A stretch of DNA of 51,929 nt from Chara braunii (taxonomy: Eukaryota > Streptophyta > Charophyceae > Charales > Characeae): assembly GCA_003427395.1 (NCBI GenBank), contig BFEA01000466.1, positions 376,181-428,109 of the forward strand. The letters run 5' to 3'. Below the pieces are notes generated by a model. The model ran no database searches. It was not told where the DNA came from and was given only the letters and a program-made list of their open reading frames with translations. The position numbers and the translations under genes are program-made. The stretch's first letter is position 1, and each line of letters opens with the position of its first letter. Positions 1 through 10,375 of the stretch are shown here, in pieces.

Positions 1-5
1 CTCGC

Positions 6-11
6 ACTCAC
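6..11 (-). other. 5' splice donor of intron 1
   Basis: GTGAGT directly follows the coding sequence of the PDI-like exon. The intron interrupts a codon after its second base, and the reading frame hits TGA at once if not spliced. Confidence 0.55.
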
Positions 12-214
12 CAATGGCCCGTTGTCTGGCCAGTATATGCCTGGGTATCATGCTCAAATGTCTTGTCAGTCAGCTCGATCAAGTCGCCCTCCGGCATATG
101 TCCATTCCCCTCTGAAGATTCAGCCAATAGCAAAGCAGGAAACGTGCACAGCAGCGTGAAGAGGAGCATGCAACAACAAAGCCATGGGCCAACGGACCAT
201 CCAGTGCGGGCCAT
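12..214 (-). CDS. Thioredoxin/PDI-like ER protein, first exon (partial)
   Basis: The exon encodes 67 codons plus two bases from an ATG in a strong ACCATGG context. Residues 1-31 form a typical secretory signal peptide: short basic start, hydrophobic Leu/Cys-rich core, and an Ala-Glu-Ser-like cleavage region. Residues 44-59 (DLIELTDKTFEHDTQA) match the first strand of a thioredoxin fold as found in plant and protist PDI-like proteins, where it normally runs on to a Trp and the CGHC active site. The exon stops at CATTG|GTGAGT, a consensus donor at 11-6, with the Trp codon split by the intron. An upstream in-frame ATG at 292 would add 26 Ala/Gly-rich residues before the signal peptide, so 214 is preferred. 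The active site lies outside the window, so the family call is an inference from a short match. Confidence 0.6.
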
Positions 215-791
215 GGTGCGTTCCAAGCAAGATCCTTCCCCTCCTCCTCCTGCTGCTGCTGCTGTTTCTGCTGCTGCAGTTGATGACAACAATCGCGATA
301 AACGTCAACCAAAAAGCCACCCTGCACACAGAGACGGCAAAACAGGGTTGAAAGCCCATAATCAATAATCCATTGCCATCTTTTCTTTCTTGGGTCGTTT
401 CAAAACTCATTTCCACTGTTCAACTCATTTGCACTGTTGTTGCTGAAGCATTTTGAATTATACTTCTTGGGAACATTGATGACACATGGCATGTCGCTAA
501 TATGCCACAGCAGGAAAGCAGGACCGCATTCGTGGTTCTTCAAGCAAGGCATGTCAAGGTCACGGCGGCATATGGAGGTCCATTGGAGCAGCCGATGAGG
601 GGGGGGGGAAGGGGTTGGGAAGGGGGGAGATCAGTGCAAGACAACCGACCACGGTTTTCGTGGCAGAGGCTGGCAGTGGCCATCCCTTCAGCAGAGATTG
701 TGTTGTGCACATGCTAACCGAACTGTGCCTATGTGGAGACACAATGGCAGGGTGCAGCCACCGTCCTCTGAAGAGGTCCCCTCACTATCCG
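215..791. other. Upstream flank of the PDI-like exon; no other gene seen
   Basis: A CTG/CTC-rich stretch (about 240-285) probably belongs to the 5' UTR or upstream coding of the minus-strand exon. A G-run lies at 600-608. I see no conserved protein or RNA here. Confidence 0.35.
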
Positions 792-964
792 TGGTAGAAT
801 CCGTTCGATCTGCACAGGCAAGGGACGCTGTCTGGCCATGTTCAGCAGAGGGGGCAGGGTCGGCCAGATTGTATCCTTGGTAGAATCCGTCCAATCTGCG
901 CAGGCAAGGGAAGCAGCCTGGCCAGGCCCAGCAGAAGGCGGGAGGGTCGGCCGGATTGTTCTCC
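792..964. repeat. Direct tandem duplication, 87-bp unit
   Basis: Two diverged copies start GGTAGAATCCGT at 792 and 879 and both end in GGTCGGCC(A/G)GATTGT. The duplication lies inside an open but unrecognised minus-strand frame (1203-688). Confidence 0.7.
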
Positions 965-1379
965 AAAGGCTGTAGAGCTCGCAAGTGCACATCCTCATAC
1001 TGTTCCTGATTGACCAAGCCAGACCAAGTTGGATTCTGCCACTCGGTGATAGTAAGAGAGTATTTCGCATCGAATGCACCCTGCGTGATTATCCCACATC
1101 CTCCTGTGCGCAAATATGCAATCTGGACCTCACCGTTTGGGCCTGGGCACTTCGCAATCGCGCCGTAGGGGTATATCACAAAGTCGGCAACTACCGGGTT
1201 CATTTTGCAAACTTGGAACGAAACCCCGTAGGGGTATATTGCAAAGATGGGGCTTCCAACCCACCATCACGGGTATTTCACACAAGAGTTATTTTTCAGA
1301 GGGGCATTTTGAAAAAGACAGCCCCGTTGGGGAGGTCACTCTCTCTCTCCGTCCTTGTGTCGTTCACATCTGCCGTACG

Positions 1380-1383
<4 letters not shown>
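965..1383. repeat. Short 67-bp repeat and unassigned sequence
   Basis: The phrase CCGTAGGGGTATAT(C/T) followed by (A/G)CAAAG recurs at about 1163 and 1230, and a related CGGGTATTTCACA at about 1270. No gene is recognised. Confidence 0.4.

Positions 1384-1445
<62 letters not shown>
1384..1445. repeat. (CA)n microsatellite
   Basis: About 31 uninterrupted CA units. Confidence 0.95.
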
Positions 1446-1447
<2 letters not shown>

Positions 1448-1689
1448 CCCTTTGGGCATTTGACTTGGATGTTCCTTGCCGCAGTTTCGGCGTTTCTTGA
1501 ATGGAAATCGTGAAGGCTTTAGCTGGCTCCCGCTAGTAGGGCCTGACGCTTTCCGTTATAGAAACACCAAAATTATGGCCATGAAAGTCAAAACTATATC
1601 CCCAAAGGGGGCAGCTGCATATAGCGAATCCGCAATTGACTTACCGTTAGGGCACGGGTACGCAGCCCACAGTCTGTTTGTTGAGGTGG

Positions 1690-1784
1690 TTGGGGAGGCG
1701 TAAGGTAGTGATTATGTGAAACGGTATTCACCAGTTCGAAGTAGCTGATGCAGGACCCAGGGTTCGATCCCTAGTTCCCCAACT
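1690..1784 (+). repeat. tRNA-like sequence, possible SINE head
   Basis: TTGGGGA near 1692 can pair with TCCCCAA near 1777, like a 7-bp acceptor stem. A B-box-like GGTTCGATCCC lies just before the 3' arm. The D and anticodon arms do not fold convincingly and the length is too great for a plain tRNA, so a decayed tRNA-derived SINE is likelier than a working tRNA. Confidence 0.35.
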
Positions 1785-2788
1785 TACCTGTGAGCAATAT
1801 CTGTGACAACTTGAAGAATTGAACCTGCGACCTGTAGNACCGCCAGTGGTAAGTAGGTCTGTCGTAGGTCTTTAGGTAGTAGCCAGGATTTGATCCATAG
1901 ACCTGTAGAGTAGAAGTCCAGCTGCAGTCCTTCTAGAAGGTTGGCAAGTGGTCAAGTGGTGTGACTAAAGCAAGCCCATGTTGGAGACGAGGACAAGTGG
2001 CAAGGGCAAATAGTAGGACCCCAGTGCAACTGCACTGCGTCGTAGGGTTGTCACTATGCAGTCATGGGAAAGTCTAGAAAGNACCAGTCCGGTCCAGCAA
2101 GTACCACGGGGGGGGACTGTGTGCATCATGGGCCAGGGATACAAGGCAGACCAATGCAATACAGAAGTATAAATCAAGAGGCTGCGTCCAGCCATTCATT
2201 CATTCCTGCGGAAGCTCTGCGGAAGCGCTGCTCGGGCGTCTTGTGCAAGGGAGGTCTGCAGATGGCCTGAAGACGAAGTGGGCAGAAGTTAGTGATAGGC
2301 TAGTTAGCTGTTAGTGGCCATGCGCCATAGCCATAGACAGTTAGTGAGTGTGTATGTGTGTGTGCAGTGGTTGGCGTGCATGGTATCCAGGGTGATCCGG
2401 AGTCGAGTTGCGTGTGAACTCTGAGTCGAACGTGTAAGTGAGGGCGCCCAGCGCCATAGCCAACTGAAGTGAACTTGGATTTGAGTTGAGTTGCAAGCTA
2501 CCATATCTCCGAGTTTGAGTTGGGTGCACACCGCCAAGTTATTCTCATCTGTTGCATGCATGTTTGAGTGTGAATTTGCAAGACTGATTTCATTATGCTG
2601 TGTTTATGTTCTGTCTATGCTGTGTTTATGTTCTGTCATGTTCGCTATACACAACTCGGAGCATTCTGCCGGAAGTCCACTATAGGGGGGTGCTCATATC
2701 ACCCTTCTAGTTGGCTGAAGCGAAACGTTTTGAGAGAGACAAAAAAAAGAAAGTGTGTGTGTGTGTGCACGTGCATACGTGAGAGTAG

Positions 2789-2790
<2 letters not shown>
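1785..2790. other. Unassigned sequence
   Basis: No conserved coding signal is seen. There are single Ns near 1837 and 2082, a short TGTGTG tract near 2347, and a TTATGTTCTGTC(T/A) repeat near 2603-2640. Confidence 0.3.

Positions 2791-2791
<1 letters not shown>

Positions 2792-2818
<27 letters not shown>
2792..2818. repeat. (GT)n microsatellite
   Basis: About 13 GT units followed by a short GA tract. Confidence 0.9.
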
Positions 2819-2828
<10 letters not shown>

Positions 2829-3070
2829 AAGAGAGAGACCTGCAGCATGCAGCATGTCAGTGGCAGGGAGCACGAGGGCAGGCCCTAACCTCGAAAAATA
2901 AAGAAAGGTGATGTTCTATTCAAATACAAAGGTTTTTTTCTTTTCCGAATTCTATTTTCGAATACAACACGTGCGTGGTATATTCGACGTGCCCTTCTAT
3001 TTGAGAAAAGTTGACCCATGCCATTTCCATTTCGAAATGTTCAACTCAAGCCAACTCATGCACTGCAGTC

Positions 3071-3440
3071 TCCTCAGCCTCCTCTGGTCAGCTACCGGTC
3101 CTATGCAAGCGACAACTGCCCATTGGATGACCAGTATAACGAAGGACGACGAAAATTGACTCAGCTCAGGGGTATAAAACACAGCCCGACGACGAAATTG
3201 ACTCGGGGGTGTAAAATCCACCCCTGATGGGCTGCGAACAGCCAAGGGGGATACTCTCCTCAGCCTCCTCTGGTCAGCTACCGGTCCTATACAAGCAACA
3301 ACTGCCCGTTGGACGACCGGTATAACAAAGGATGACAAAAATTGACTCAGCTTAGGGGTATAAAACACAGCCCCACGACGAAATTGACTCGGGGGTGTAA
3401 AATCCACCCCTGACGGGCTGCGAACAGCCAAGGGGTATAC
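3071..3440. repeat. Tandem duplication, ~186-bp unit
   Basis: Two close copies begin TCCTCAGCCTCCTCTGGTCA at 3071 and 3257. Both end with GGGCTGCGAACAGCCAAGGGG followed by a short ATACTC-like stretch. GGGGTATAAAACACAGCC and GGGGTGTAAAATCCACCCC occur in both. Confidence 0.9.
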
Positions 3441-3550
3441 TCCTATTTACCACAAACCCACCTCCACCTTCCTGTGTGTCCTAACAATGGACAACGGATG
3501 GAACGAAACGCCGTTGTAGCCGTTGAATAGCCCCCGGGAAAACGGGAGGT

Positions 3551-3712
3551 CTCAGTTGAATCCAAAAAAACGGATTGGGGGCATTGGGCCTAGGACATGT
3601 GGCCCTACACGCCCAAACACCTGCGTAGCACGGCGAACGTCTCAGTTGAACCCCAAAAAAACCGGATCGGGGCCATTGGGCCTAGGACATGTGGCCCTAC
3701 ACGCCCAAACAG
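3551..3712. repeat. Tandem duplication, 90-bp unit
   Basis: Two copies begin CTCAGTTGAA at 3551 and 3641 and share GCCTAGGACATGTGGCCC and ACACGCCCAAACA. Confidence 0.85.
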
Positions 3713-3860
3713 TGGCAAACACTAAAACCAGAAAAAAAATAAAAAATTTGACCGCCCCCCTAAGAGTCCCCAAACCTACACAGAAGCCCTTTAAACAACT
3801 ACCGAGCCCCAAATCCCCCTTCCCCCGTCCGACCCATCCTGCTGTCCCCAAACCTACCCA

Positions 3861-4005
3861 GAAGTATGTGTGTGTTTGTAAGTCTGTGTGTGTGTGCGTG
3901 ATTGTTGGTGTGTGTGTGTGTGTGTGCATGTGAGTTTGTGTTTATGTGTGTTGGTGTGTTGGTGTGTTGTGTGTCTGTGTGTGTGTGTGTCTGTGTGTGT
4001 GTCTT
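3861..4005. repeat. Impure GT-rich tract
   Basis: TGTG-rich, interrupted by GTT, GTC and GCG, and followed by T-runs. The reading frames through it are low-complexity artefacts. Confidence 0.8.
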
Positions 4006-4109
4006 TTTTTCCTTTTTTCTGATTGCTTTTCTGTTTTTGATTTTAAAAAAATACATGAAAGTTCAAAAAAAAAAACAAATTGCTGTACATCTTTTTTTTT
4101 TTTTTTTTT

Positions 4110-4645
4110 GGGAAAGCTATCAACTATATTGCAACAGTTGTATCGAGGCCGGGGGATCGTTGAAAGATCTACAACCTTATATTTTTTATTTGTTTTTCTG
4201 CCTTTTTTTAGCCCTAAAAAAATCTCTGTGAAACCGAAAAAGAAAACTCTTTTCATCTTTTGTTTTTTTTTCATTCTGTTTATGTTTTCGATTTTTTTTA
4301 AAATATAGTCAACGCTCAAAAAAAAAAAAAAAAAAAAAAGGTCGTAGACCTCACAAATATCTACAACCCCATATTTTTAATGTTTTTCGTGGATTATTTT
4401 TAGCCTACCCAAAAAATGTTCTCTGACCCCGTTGTAACCGTCTAACGGGCTTACGCCCGTTGATTCAACGCCGTTTCAATCAACGCTAAAAAAAATAAAA
4501 ATAAAAAATATGAGGTTGTAGACCTCAAAAATATCTACAACCCCATATTTTTTATGTTTTTCTTGGATTATTTTTAGCCTACCAAAAAAATGTTCTCTGA
4601 CCCCGTTTGCCCGTTGATTCAACGCCGTTTCAACGGACGTTGAAT
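4110..4645. repeat. Tandem duplication, ~174-bp unit, plus diverged third copy
   Basis: Two close copies start GGT(C/T)GTAGACCTCA at about 4340 and 4514 and share ATCTACAACCCCATATTTTT, TTTTTAGCCTACC and TGTTCTCTGACCCCGTT. A more diverged copy lies at about 4160-4240. The ends hold short self-complementary CGTTGATTCAACG elements. Confidence 0.8.
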
Positions 4646-5003
4646 CAATTTTCGGACACACAGCCAGCTTCCTAGAGACGTGACTCAAACGCTGGAAAAC
4701 CACAACACGTAGTAGCGGCAAATCGATCGAGAGACTAAGTCAAAAAAAAAAAAAAAAAAAAGAAAGACAGAAAGAGAAAGGTGTCAAGGTAGTATCTAGA
4801 TACACCCGCCGAGCTGCCGTTCCCCTCACCTACACCACTCTTCATCTCCGGCGGCGCAGGTGGTGGCCGTTGCCCTTCATAATTGCCGGTTCCTGTACCC
4901 ATCCCATGCGGCAGAATCTTACACAAATTTAACTTGTTGATAACCTAATCATGCATGAGTTCAATTTTTTTTTAGAATCGAATTAGACTCAATAAGGTTA
5001 GGG

Positions 5004-5083
5004 CCTAAAACGGCCCTAAGGATCCTAAAACGGCCTTAAGGATCCTAAAACGGCCCTATGGATCCTAAAGCGGCCCTAAGGAT
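5004..5083. repeat. 20-bp tandem repeat
   Basis: Four units of CCTAAAACGGCCCTAAGGAT with single-base variants. The same phrase lies in the loop of the adjacent foldback at 5101-5193. Confidence 0.9.
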
Positions 5084-5100
5084 AGCCCTAACCTTATAAA

Positions 5101-5193
5101 AAATGATCTCCGAAGCCGACGTTCAGAAGTGAAGGTTAGGGCCTAAAACGGCCCCAAACTTCACTTCTGAACGTCTGCTTCGGAGATCATTTT
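5101..5193. repeat. Foldback (inverted repeat), MITE-like
   Basis: The arm at 5101-5134 (through ATGATCTCCGAAGCCGACG) is the near-exact reverse complement of 5160-5193. The 25-base loop holds GGGCCTAAAACGGCCC. Confidence 0.8.
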
Positions 5194-6080
5194 ACGTGAA
5201 AATCGATCTCAAAGATTAACGGCCAGAAACGGAAAATAGCGGTCATTAAACGGAAACGGTAACGGTAGGTGAAAGAAACCGCGGCCCCGGGTTTTGCCCT
5301 TTCCCCCTTCCGGCTCAGATGTATACCACCATGGGATTCAGCATCGGCATGCGGCAGGTGTCCAAGTGCACGCGAGAGTACCTGGTCGATGGGACCATAC
5401 AAATGCAGACGGCCCGGTGTATGTCGGACAAAAACGCGAAAAACGCATCCGTGTATGACACTCCTCCTCCCAAAAAAGAAGAAGAACGGAAAGAAAAGAG
5501 AGAGATCCTGGAAACTTCCATTTGTTTCGGCTATACTGGCAGCAAGAACGGATCACCTTTTTCGCTTCCCTTTTTCCTTTCCTTTGGGGGGACGAGGATG
5601 GGAGGGGGAGGCTTTATTATTAAGCTAAATCCTCCTCCCCCCCCCCCCCCCCCCCAACAAAAAAAAAGAAAACGCCAACCGACGAATTAGGGTTGGACAG
5701 CCAGTCAAAACCAATTACGGGCAGCTTCCCACTAGGGAGTTCAGAACACCGAACGTTTCTACAGCAGACCCCAATGTCACAGCTACGGCAAACAGAGTTC
5801 CTCCCCCCCGGGTTTGAATCTCTCTTTTTTTTGGGTCAATGAACCTAACTTTTGTTGATGCAAGGACTTAACCTTTTTTTTCCCTTTCTTAGGGCTTCAT
5901 TAAGTGGATATCCCATATTCTGTAAAAATGACCCGCTGACGAGATTGGCTCTCCCTCAGCAATTTGAGTTACGCGTCTAAAGAGCGAAGGCGAGTGAGAA
6001 ACACCTAACGCGATATTTTGAACGTCGTCTATTTTTCTGAAACGGCTGGAGATGTTTCGGGGAAGATGATGAAATCACTG
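5194..6080. other. Unassigned sequence
   Basis: No conserved gene is seen. There is a poly(C) run at about 5635-5655 and several short T-runs. Confidence 0.3.
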
Positions 6081-6180
6081 AAATGTGATAAAAATGTGAT
6101 AAAAATGTGATAAAAATGTGATAAAAAATGTGATAGAATGTGATAGACTGTGATTAAAAATGTGATTAAAAATGTGATAA
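6081..6180. repeat. 11-bp minisatellite (AATGTGATAAA)n
   Basis: About nine units of AATGTGATAAA with variants such as TGTGATAGA and TGTGATTAAA. Confidence 0.9.
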
Positions 6181-6307
6181 GGTGTGTGTAGCACCTCGAT
6201 GGATTAATTACAGTGAAGTCAAACTTCATGACGGCCGCGAGTTCCGAGAAACAGTAGTGAAAAAGTCAACCGATGAAACCCATGACCGCTCTTTGTTTAC
6301 CGAGTTT

Positions 6308-6397
6308 AATCAATCAATCAATCAATCAAAATCCATTCACCCATTTTTTACCGAATTCATCGAGATGGGTTTCATCAATCAATCAATCAATCAATCG
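6308..6397. repeat. Two (AATC)n tracts
   Basis: CAATCAATCAAT runs at 6308-6327 and 6374-6397 are separated by a partly duplicated CCATTTTTTACYGAATTC segment. Confidence 0.85.
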
Positions 6398-6913
6398 ATC
6401 CATTTTTTACTGAATTCGTCCATCTTGACGAGTTGAAGGCGGCTCGACTGAGAGGAGGATTGGTTGTGCAGTTAGACAAGCATCGTGACTTGATTACAAT
6501 CATTCAGATGCGATCTGCATTTGATGTCTACCAAGAGAGCTGATGCGCAGTTGGTGTTGGCGTCACCCAAAAAACGCCGGCACGCGTGAGATATGAGAGA
6601 GAGGAGAGATGCAATCGGTCCGACATCCCGACCAGATACGGAGAATTTGGAGATTGAAATCAGAGATCGTGATGAGATCCGCAGATACGCGTGACAATGT
6701 GGAGATTGAGATTTGAAATCACAATAATAACAAAACCGATGTGATAGCAATAGACTGAGGAGAGGAGCTCCACATATGACGAGACGACAGCATAGCAGAG
6801 AAAACTAGCAGGGCAGAAACTACCAGAACTAGGGCGAGCACGCCAGGATGGCCGATGTGGGACGACGCTGCGGCGGATTTCATCACGATCTTGGAACTTC
6901 AAGAGAGGCATCG
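6398..6913. other. Unassigned sequence
   Basis: Short GAGATTTGAAATC-type repeats occur at 6650-6720. No gene is recognised. Confidence 0.3.
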
Positions 6914-7027
6914 CTACTGTCCGCACGCGAATAGAACGCCCGGTCATTATGGCGCCTGCATCTGGACTGAAATTTGCTCCAGATACGGCTATAATGACCG
7001 GGCGTTCTATGCGGGTGAAGACGGTAG
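6914..7027. mobile_element. Hairpin MITE family 1, copy a
   Basis: Terminal inverted repeats run from CTACTGTCCGCACGCGAATA on the left to GCGGGTGAAGACGGTAG on the right. The inner arms AGAACGCCCGGTCATTAT and ATAATGACCGGGCGTTCT are exact complements. No coding capacity. Confidence 0.85.
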
Positions 7028-7085
7028 GAGAGGATGCTACCTAGTTGCAAGTAGACGGCTTTCGTTTCCAGATTCATGTCCAGCT

Positions 7086-7376
7086 GCCATGACGTTGCCA
7101 TACCGTCATGAACGTTTTCTCGAAATTCAAGAAGGGATGTTATAAAATCTCTATCTCTGTGTTATTTCCATCTATGTGTTATGTGTAACTCAGTAGAATA
7201 GACGTGAGTGATGAATGAATCGGAATGAGGGATGCCATAACTTTGCCATTACGTCATATGATTGTTTTCTCGAAATTCACGAAGGATTTTATAAAATCTC
7301 TATCTCTGTGTTATTTCCATCTATGTGTTATGTCTAACTACAGACGTGAGTGATGACTTAATCGGAGTGAGGGAGT
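7086..7376. repeat. Tandem duplication, ~148-bp unit
   Basis: Copies starting at 7086 and 7234 share TTTTCTCGAAATTCA, ATAAAATCTCTATCTCTGTG and TTCCATCTATGTGTTATGT. A short GAGTGAGG tandem follows at 7364-7394. Confidence 0.9.
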
Positions 7377-7394
7377 GAGGGAGTGAGGGAGTGA

Positions 7395-7857
7395 ATGGCC
7401 ATGGACTGTAGAGGACGATGCTGTGAATCTCAATCTCAATGTCACGACACGAGGACGATCTGACTCCACGGTCACTTCGACTGTTCTCCAGCTCAGTATA
7501 GCAGCACACAAAAGAACACACAAAAAAAAAAGAACACAAAAAAAAGAAGAAAAGGTACATGATAGGGGCCCTCGGAGGATGGACGTAGTAAAATCACAGT
7601 CAATTTTTCGTCACATTTTTTCCTTCTGTCTTTTAACATTTAAAAAGAATCATCCAGGGCAGGACTTGCAATGAGGACAGGCGTGCCTCCATGAAGGGAA
7701 GAAGACGGTGGCCCGAAGATTGCTTTCCCCTGCGGATCTCTCTGCCCTGTCCCTTTGCCATCTCTCCTTCCCTCACTCTCCCATTCTCTCGCTATTCTCC
7801 ACTCTCTCCATCCTGTCTCTCGCTCTACGGGATCCGTCCGGTCATTAACAATCGTCA

Positions 7858-7859
<2 letters not shown>
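7395..7859. other. Unassigned sequence
   Basis: A-rich tract at 7505-7555. No gene is recognised. Confidence 0.3.

Positions 7860-7934
<75 letters not shown>
7860..7934. repeat. (CT)n microsatellite
   Basis: About 37 CT units. Confidence 0.95.
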
Positions 7935-7937
<3 letters not shown>

Positions 7938-8150
7938 CAACTGCATATCCCCATTTACCCTAATCCGTCCCATGATTCAGACCCTTCGTCATTATCCTGC
8001 TCTCTCCTTTTTCTCCTTACATGTTCCCTTCCCCTCTCTCTCTCGATCAACTGCATATATCCACATTTACCGTAATCCCTCTCATGACTCACAGCCCCTT
8101 CGTCATTATCCTGCTCTCTCCTTCTTTTCCTTACATCTTCCCCTCCCAAC
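7932..8150. repeat. Tandem duplication, ~109-bp unit
   Basis: Both copies open with TCTCGATCAACTGCATAT (about 7932 and 8041) and share CCTTCGTCATTATCCTGCTC followed by TCTCC. Confidence 0.85.
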
Positions 8151-8760
8151 GCGCTGAGCCCCTCTTCCTGCTTTTCCATCTCTTCTTCCCCACCTTGTCC
8201 GAATCCCCTTACACGACCTGCATTCCTTACACTGTTGCCTTGGCGTTCTTCCCCCCCCTGCACTTCATCGGCTCCTACCGCCTCACCCTGATCGGCAGGC
8301 AGGCATTCCAACCTCCTCCACCTCTGGATCTCACATCCTGATCGGCCCCTCACAATCCGCGCTGCCCATCCTCTTCTCCACAAATTGGGTCCCTGACCTA
8401 CATCCTGCGCCCATTTTCTATAGGAACCTACTCGACGTCTTCGTCCTGCACAACCTCCTTAGCTAGGGCAAACAGACCCTGAATGCTTTACCCTATTCCA
8501 GTGACTCTCCCTCTGCTTACTCTGTGGTCTTATACCATCCTGACCTGCTGCATCCCTACCCTCTCATCCTCACCCTCCCCGTTCGTCCTTCTCCTGCAAC
8601 TCCAGCCCCTCAGGATTTCGATGGAGACCACCTGCCTGCCTGACCAGGCACTTCACCTCTCCCTCCCGTCTATCCGCATTCACGGGTCCCGCGTACTCCT
8701 TATCGTGCACAAATCCTGTCCCACTTGCAACATAGCACTAACACAAAAAGTGGAGTTACA
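8151..8760. other. Pyrimidine-rich unassigned sequence
   Basis: C/T-rich on the plus strand with no recognised gene. Open frames reflect composition. Confidence 0.3.
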
Positions 8761-8813
8761 GCCCACACTAGTGGAGGGATGGAGGGAGGGAGGGAGAAGG
8801 GAAGGAGGAAGGG

Positions 8814-8893
<80 letters not shown>

Positions 8894-9130
8894 AGAGAGA
8901 GAGGATGCACTTCGCGCACGCCCAACGAACCCACGTATGTTGTTTTTCGGCCGAGTAGGAACAGAACTCTCCACCTCTCCAAGCACAGCACATCTGAGGG
9001 AGGGAGGGAGGGAGGGAGGAAAGGAGGGAGAGACGGGGGGAGGGAGGGGAAGAGAGAGAGAGGGAGGGCGGGAGGGAGAGAGAAAGGGGAAGAGCGAGGG
9101 ACGGAGGGAGAGAGAGGGTGCACTTCGCCG
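8760..9130. repeat. Purine-rich tract with 70-bp poly(G)
   Basis: GGGA/GGAGGG repeats flank a pure G-run at 8819-8888, and more GGGA repeats lie at 8998-9115. Such a G-run is hard to assemble, so its length is uncertain. Confidence 0.9.
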
Positions 9131-9219
9131 CGGCTGGTGGACTCACCTATTTCCTTCTTGTGCCGAGTGTGAACGCAACTCGGCACATCTTCAGGCACAA
9201 CACCCCAGGCACAGAGAGG

Positions 9220-9221
<2 letters not shown>

Positions 9222-9270
<49 letters not shown>
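9222..9270. repeat. (GA)n microsatellite
   Basis: About 24 GA units, followed by GTGCATTTCC. Confidence 0.95.
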
Positions 9271-9272
<2 letters not shown>

Positions 9273-10069
9273 CATTTCCAGGCGGCGCCGGCCAGAACGC
9301 AAAATCTCGAGACTGCTGCCCTGAGAAAACAAATATGCGCTTGAAAAGGCAATCGAACTTGGTTCGAATTAGCTCGGACCCCTTCCTTCCTTAGCTGGAC
9401 CCCGGCCGCGCCATCCCACTAAACGCAATGAAAAGCTAAAAAAAGCTACTCATCTATCTATTAGGGTCTCGCGGCGCCACTCACCAAATGTGAAAATGAC
9501 AATCAATGGAAAGGCAAGGAAGAACCCGGACGCTCGGTTCCTACGTCCTATTGGCAGTCACAGTAGGCTGCAAAGGGTAGGGTAGGGAGGAGAGCGCCCA
9601 GGACGTAGCATAAGGAACTACAAATGTTCCTCTCGATCGTCTTAGCTCGAGGTCAGGCCGGTTAGGCCTGGTTTTAGTTTTGAGCTCCCCCACTGACACC
9701 AGACTCCCTCTCACCTAAACCTTCCGCTCCTCACTATTCTCACCCCCCTCTCCATCTGACCTCATCACTCCCACCTCTCTTCACAACCCCTTAGTGTTGC
9801 CTCTTCCTTCGTTTGCAGAGCAGATAGTAGCTTGAGGTAGTTAGAGCAATCGAAAAGCCCTCCTCATGTCTGATCCCGAGTGCTTTGAAGTGAAGTTTCG
9901 TTTCAGTCACAGTGTCCCAGTGTAGGAACAGTTTTACATAAGCCAAACAGGCTGATGCTGCCCGGATAACTCCGGGTTGAATTGTGACTCTATTCATATT
10001 TCTGGTTTTTTTTTTTTTTTGTCGGGAAAAGGTAGAGGATCCTTTATTCAAAGCATGGCAAGCAAAAGG
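9271..10069. other. Unassigned sequence
   Basis: No conserved gene is seen. A T-run lies at about 10006-10020, just before the LINE fragment. Confidence 0.3.
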
Positions 10070-10375
10070 GCCTCGCCGGTAGTTATGGTGAATGGGAGAC
10101 TCTCGGCTGAATTCCCTCTGACCAGATCTCTGCGTGCTGTTTGTGGTTCAGTTGGAGGTCTTGATTCTCAACATCAGAATCAATGAGCAAATTGAGGGTC
10201 TCCGCATCCCCCCTAAGATTCATTGGAAAGGGGGAGCTCTAGCAGACGACCTCACACTGGCTTGCGGCAACTCTCCGGGGGCCCTTCGAGCCCTAAGAGA
10301 AATTCTTGACAATTATTACGTCAGGTCCCAGCAAACACTTCTGATCGTTTCCTCGGTGTACAGGTCTCACTAACT
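10070..10375 (+). pseudogene. LINE reverse transcriptase fragment
   Basis: The translation shows VVMVNGRLSAEFPLTRSLR at 10080-10136, then, after a frame change, LLFVVQLEVLILNIR and the catalytic-motif remnant ALADDLTLA near 10236. This is the order seen in LINE reverse transcriptases: the segment leading to RQGCPLSPLLF, then the (Y/F)ADD box. The frame shift and short length make it non-functional. Confidence 0.75.

Noticed and set aside
688-1203. 171-codon minus-strand open frame with some non-repetitive sequence
   Set aside because: It runs through a tandem duplication, matches no family I know, and has no splice or start context that stands out.
5004-5083. CRISPR-like array of 20-bp units
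   Set aside because: The units are contiguous with no spacers, and the DNA is eukaryotic.
8483-9344. Several long open frames of poly-Gly, poly-Pro or Arg-Glu repeats
   Set aside because: They are translations of (GA)n, (CT)n and poly(G) tracts and exist in many frames at once.
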